This document shows, piece after piece, positions 34,283 through 37,736 of a stretch of 37,736 bases of DNA; positions within the stretch are counted from its first letter, which is position 1, and every line of letters starts with the position of its first letter. Source of the DNA: Hyphomicrobiales bacterium (lineage in GTDB: Bacteria; Pseudomonadota; Alphaproteobacteria; Rhizobiales; Beijerinckiaceae); assembly GCA_947455995.1 (NCBI GenBank), contig CANGQA010000019.1, positions 1 through 37,736 of the forward strand, given 5' to 3'. A model generated the notes under the pieces. It did not search any database and was not told the DNA's origin. It worked only from the letters and a program-made list of their open reading frames with translations. The position numbers and the translations under genes were made by a program.

Positions 34283-35980
34283 TCAGGCCTTGCGCAATTC
34301 CCAACGCATCACGGAGGTTTCACGGAACCGCCCGCGAATGACCATCTGCAAAGAGCGTCGTCCGCCGTCCGGCGTTGCAAAAATAATACTTTCCTCGATA
34401 GAAATGGGGGCATCAGCACTGATAAACACCCAACTGCGGTTGTCGGGAGCGCGCAGGGTCACTTGATGGATCGACGGGTCGGGACTGACATCAAGAGCGG
34501 GATGCAAATGAAAACGCAGATGATATTCATCGTCCATTTTATGGGCGCGATTGGCCGAATGGATGAGAAGATGATCCTCGCCGATCAGAGTTCCGGCCTC
34601 TGATAGACTGATGATTCTCTGGTGATCAATGCCGTAAATGCGGCGATAGCCGTCATGGGTGGCTTTAAGAGTTTGGCCATCTTCACTGTGTTCGCGCACA
34701 ACCAACACCTGTTCCGCACCGCTCAGGAGTGGTGGCAAGCGGGGCCAGTCGACACTGTTCTTTGGCGCAAAAGCCGCCGACGAGTGATCGCCGATCACCA
34801 CTGTGGAATGGGCTTGTGTCAGACGCGCCGCACTGCGCCAGTCATCATTGTCCTGCAGTGGGATGCCGCAATTCATGATCAGGCGTTGGGGACCGTCCGA
34901 ATATTCGAATGACAGGCAACCCGCATGGGCAAATCCGGAATAGGCAACAGCAGGCACCGGACCGCAATCCATGATCAGCACATGCTGGCTGCTCTGCAGG
35001 CGTTGATAGCCCGATGGCTCGGCATTTTCCATGGCATGGGCCAGGGCATCCTGATAGGCAATCAGCGTAGCCACCAGATCGGTCGGGGTGGCTCCCATGC
35101 CGTTGAACAATGCCAGATTGCCATCCGTATGGCGGAACAGGCGCAACATCGGGCCGATCCGGTCAATGGCGTTCAACAGGGCCTGCGGTGGATCGATATT
35201 TTGCGAGGCATAGACCTGCCGTAAGGGCAGCAAATCAGCCAATAATTCAATCAACAATGCGGGATTACGGCTAATATGGCCGCCATCTGCCAAAATCTGG
35301 CGGCTGAGCTCCTGCCCCATCTGGCGTGAGACGCGGTTGAGATGGCGCGGTGAGGCTTGGGTCGACAAGGCCACATAGCACAGGGCAATGCAAGCCCGCA
35401 GCCGCCGCTCTGGCGAGCGGCATTCATGGATAAATTTAGACAGGTAATCGCTTTGCTTGCGGATGCTTTTTACAAAACGCTTGTAGAATTCCTGATCTGC
35501 CCCTTCAAGTACGAAAGGTGATTGGCTGATCCAAGACATCAAGCGGCGGGCGGTGATACCCGTGTCCCATGCCAAGGCGTTTGAAGGCTTGCACAACAAA
35601 ATCCAGTCATCGATCAGCGCGCGGGCATTGGCGCGTGTCAGGGCGGAATCGGCGGCGCGCAAATGCCGGAGCCATCCAAAGCCCATCAACTCCTCTGACC
35701 AGCCGATTGGCACAGAAGCAAGGGAGAAAGGCGAGCGGCCACCGGAGCTTAACGCTTTGCCGGCAAAGGAAAAATAGCCTGAATAAATATCTGAAGCGGC
35801 TGTTGGATCGCTGGTGCGAAGATCTTGCGGGGCAATCACAATCCGATTGATCGCGCCGAGGCGGGGCCAACCGCGTAAAAAGGCAAAAGGGTAGGTCAGC
35901 CAGAACCAGACTTTGAGAGCCTGTTCACGACTTTGAAAAATCCAGTATCTCCAGCCGCGATGTTCGGCTGTTGTTTTCAA
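34283..35980 (-). CDS. Heparinase II/III family protein
   Basis: A 565-residue protein with an N-terminal alpha-helical toroid-like domain and a C-terminal beta domain of the heparinase II/III type. In the second half SSQHVLIMDCGPVPA, then AHAGCLSFEYSDGPQRLIMNCGIP, then HSTVVIGDHSSA mark the family. Real polysaccharide lyases of this class cleave uronic-acid polymers in the periplasm, but this protein has no obvious signal peptide. The conserved alphaproteobacterial copies beside rsmB have no proven substrate. The start is a TTG at 35980 with GAGGA seven bases upstream. Confidence 0.87.
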   Translation of the reverse strand: MKTTAEHRGWRYWIFQSREQALKVWFWLTYPFAFLRGWPRLGAINRIVIAPQDLRTSDPTAASDIYSGYFSFAGKALSSGGRSPFSLASVPIGWSEELMGFGWLRHLRAADSALTRANARALIDDWILLCKPSNALAWDTGITARRLMSWISQSPFVLEGADQEFYKRFVKSIRKQSDYLSKFIHECRSPERRLRACIALCYVALSTQASPRHLNRVSRQMGQELSRQILADGGHISRNPALLIELLADLLPLRQVYASQNIDPPQALLNAIDRIGPMLRLFRHTDGNLALFNGMGATPTDLVATLIAYQDALAHAMENAEPSGYQRLQSSQHVLIMDCGPVPAVAYSGFAHAGCLSFEYSDGPQRLIMNCGIPLQDNDDWRSAARLTQAHSTVVIGDHSSAAFAPKNSVDWPRLPPLLSGAEQVLVVREHSEDGQTLKATHDGYRRIYGIDHQRIISLSEAGTLIGEDHLLIHSANRAHKMDDEYHLRFHLHPALDVSPDPSIHQVTLRAPDNRSWVFISADAPISIEESIIFATPDGGRRSLQMVIRGRFRETSVMRWELRKA

Positions 35981-36057
35981 GGGGCTATCCTCATAGTTGC
36001 CATCAGTCGATTTTATCTATCGTTTGATCGCGCCAAAAACGGTTGCCAGTATCCATC

Positions 36058-37434
36058 CTATTTTAGAGAACGTAAACGGGCGATGAAGAAACCGTCGATT
36101 CCTCTGGCCGTTTCCGGTCCGAAATCTCCCATAAACGGCAGAATCCGCAGGTCGCCGTGTGTGGTCAGCGCCTGGGAAAGACCGGGTACATCCTCACTGG
36201 TAAACGCCCAGCGCTCCACACGCGGATTGCGTTTGAGCAAAGCCTCGATTTGCGCCTCGCCTTCTTCCGGCTCCAAAGAGCAGGTGCAATAGATCAGCCG
36301 GCCCGAGGGGGCCAGCATGTCAAGTGCATGGTCGAGAAGGCGTTTTTGCAGTTCTGCCAATTTACCGATGTCCATAAATGTTTTGGTCCATGCCACATCG
36401 GGATGGCGGCGCAGTGTCCCGGTCGCCGAACACGGTGCATCCAGTAAAATGGCATCAAAAGGCCCTGCCTCAAGTGTTGCAGCATCATGAACCTTGATCT
36501 CGGCGGTGAGGCCGAGTCGGTAGAAATTACTCTCCAATATTTTTAATCGTGCGGCTGAACGGTCAACGGCCAGCACATCCGCGCCCGAAAGGGCCAGTTG
36601 CGCGGTTTTTCCACCCGGCGCAGCGCAGAGATCGGCGACTTTTTCTCCGGCTTTTGCATCCAGTAGGCGTGCAGGCAGGCTGGCGGCCATATCCTGAACC
36701 CACCAGGACCCTTCCGCATAGCCGGGCAGCGTGCTGATCGGACTGCGATCGGCCAGACGCAGGCTGCCTGTTGGCAACAGATGGGCTGACAGCACCGTGG
36801 CCCAATGGACCGGATCGGTTTTGACGGTGAGGTCGATCGAGGCTTCCTGACGGCAGGCTGCGGCGATCCGGACAGCCTTTTCGGTCCCGTAATGGCGCAC
36901 CCAGCGTTGGCTCAACCAGTCCGGCAGATCGAGAAACGGAGTCATTTCGGCGAGAATTTGATCTTTTTCGCGCGAAATTCTTCGTAAAATCGCATTGACC
37001 AGCTTGGCATAGGGCAGAGTGCGCTGGTTATCGCGCGCCGCACGCACCATCATGTCGACAGCGGCATGGTCCGGCACATCGAGAAATAGCAATTGTGTCG
37101 CCCCGATCATCAGCAAGGGTTCGAGTTCGGCCACCTTCGCCGGCAGTTTGTTGTCGCTCAAACGCTCGTTGATCGCCTTGCGGATCGTGCCAAGATGCCG
37201 GATGGCGGAAGTGGCCAAAGCACGGGTCAGGCCCCGGTCGCGGTCGGGCACGCGGTCATCGCTCAAGGCCTTATCAAGGGTCTCGTCGAGCGGCAGGCGC
37301 CGATGCAGCACATCCCACAACACCTGACAGGCCACGCGCCGTGCCGCCAGACCGGGCGCATTGGTATCATTGCGGCGCACCGGTTTTTTGGCCGCCACAG
37401 CGCGGGTTTCGGGCACATCTGAATTGCTTGTCAT
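36058..37434 (-). CDS. rsmB: 16S rRNA (cytosine-967-C5)-methyltransferase
   Basis: RsmB (458 residues) methylates C967 of 16S rRNA. An N-terminal NusB-like domain (ARRVACQVLWDVLHRRLPLD) precedes the Rossmann methyltransferase domain. SAM-binding LCAAPGGKTAQLA is followed by Cys335 in DAPCSATGT and the nucleophile Cys385 in YCTCSLEPEEGE, 50 residues apart as in E. coli. ATG 37434 has AAGGA seven bases upstream; the open frame runs to 37629 but overlaps the divergent gene. It is the first gene of the rsmB-heparinase-purH row. Confidence 0.95.
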   Translation of the reverse strand: MTSNSDVPETRAVAAKKPVRRNDTNAPGLAARRVACQVLWDVLHRRLPLDETLDKALSDDRVPDRDRGLTRALATSAIRHLGTIRKAINERLSDNKLPAKVAELEPLLMIGATQLLFLDVPDHAAVDMMVRAARDNQRTLPYAKLVNAILRRISREKDQILAEMTPFLDLPDWLSQRWVRHYGTEKAVRIAAACRQEASIDLTVKTDPVHWATVLSAHLLPTGSLRLADRSPISTLPGYAEGSWWVQDMAASLPARLLDAKAGEKVADLCAAPGGKTAQLALSGADVLAVDRSAARLKILESNFYRLGLTAEIKVHDAATLEAGPFDAILLDAPCSATGTLRRHPDVAWTKTFMDIGKLAELQKRLLDHALDMLAPSGRLIYCTCSLEPEEGEAQIEALLKRNPRVERWAFTSEDVPGLSQALTTHGDLRILPFMGDFGPETARGIDGFFIARLRSLK

Positions 37435-37567
37435 AGGTCTGTCCTTGACGAGACGGTCAGAATAACCATCTGTACTCCCTGTGTATCGCCTTTTCAGCCG
37501 GATATTGGCAAGGATAGAATTGGCGCGACCGTGAATGGGTCCGTTTGCCAATACGAGGGAGTGTCGC

Positions 37568-37736
37568 ATGAGCCATGATCCATCCACACCGGACTCATCC
37601 GAAGCGGACGTGTCCGTAGCGGCTCCCAAAATCCTGACCCCTGCCGCCCAACGCGCGCTGGCGGAGGCCGAAGCCCGCCGTCATTCCTATGACCAGCAAG
37701 CCGCCACCGCGGCGCCGTTGCGCGAAATCAACGGCC
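37568..37736 (+). CDS. DUF1674 protein, N-terminal part (cut by right edge)
   Basis: The frame starts at ATG 37568, with AGGGAG six to seven bases upstream, and is open to the right edge, giving 56 residues. The segment LTPAAQRALAEAEARR is the N-terminal mark of the small DUF1674 family (the bacterial relatives of succinate dehydrogenase assembly factor 4); the conserved C-terminal part ending in a Gly-Asp-Trp motif lies outside the window. It is divergent from rsmB, an arrangement common in alphaproteobacteria. Confidence 0.78.
   Translation, partial: MSHDPSTPDSSEADVSVAAPKILTPAAQRALAEAEARRHSYDQQAATAAPLREING

Noticed and set aside
33231-34466. A 411-codon open frame antisense to purH
   Set aside because: It lies over purH on the other strand, has no recognisable motifs and no ribosome-binding site; long antisense frames arise from the codon bias of real genes.

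Overview
The window is an ordinary stretch of core chromosome from an alphaproteobacterium. The evidence is the gene neighbourhoods: rsmB with a heparinase II/III protein and purH beside a DUF1674 gene, ccmC-ccmD-ccmG, ftsE-ftsX feeding into a DUF218 gene and plsC, a free-standing ProX-type editing protein, and the families rpsP/rimM/trmD/rplS/leuC. I cannot place it to order from sequence alone. I see no prophage, CRISPR array, intact insertion sequence, toxin-antitoxin pair or defence island, and I do not see a clear new multi-gene system.

Bases 1-5000: the end of a class I/II aminotransferase, a DNA-binding-only LuxR-type regulator with an unknown small gene, an AbrB-family membrane protein, a convergent small lipoprotein, and a periplasmic glucan biosynthesis protein (MdoG/OpgG family) without its usual glucosyltransferase. 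Bases 5000-11460: a plus-strand block rplS, leuC, leuD, leuB, asd and a DUF1272 gene. The leucine genes are not one compact operon. leuC has its own terminator, and two small secreted-protein genes lie on the opposite strand between leuC and leuD. The second of these carries ATA exactly where its paralogue has ATG.

Bases 11461-16943: a minus-strand block ffh, rpsP, rimM, trmD, an MFS transporter and a beta-carbonic anhydrase. In many relatives ffh/rpsP/rimM/trmD run directly into rplS/leuC. Here the two halves face each other, which suggests an old inversion. Bases 17249-20024: a MAPEG protein, a Pif1-like SF1B helicase, a small helix-turn-helix protein and tRNA-Gly(GCC). Bases 20205-22645: ProX-type editing protein, CnoX-like thioredoxin/TPR protein, Lon N-domain protein and a Trm112-like protein, a translation and proteostasis set. 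Bases 22658-25728 (minus): ftsE-ftsX-DUF218-plsC with overlapping ends, linking cell division, envelope and phospholipid synthesis.

Bases 25962-29918: hpt, then a TspO/glutamine-amidotransferase pair and acetyl-CoA synthetase. The acs terminator is followed by iterated copies of its own 3' arm and T-tract. Bases 30278-37736: yciB (plus) against ccmC-ccmD-ccmG, purH, heparinase II/III and rsmB (minus), with a truncated DUF1674 gene at the right edge. ccmD (57 codons) overlaps ccmG by one base.
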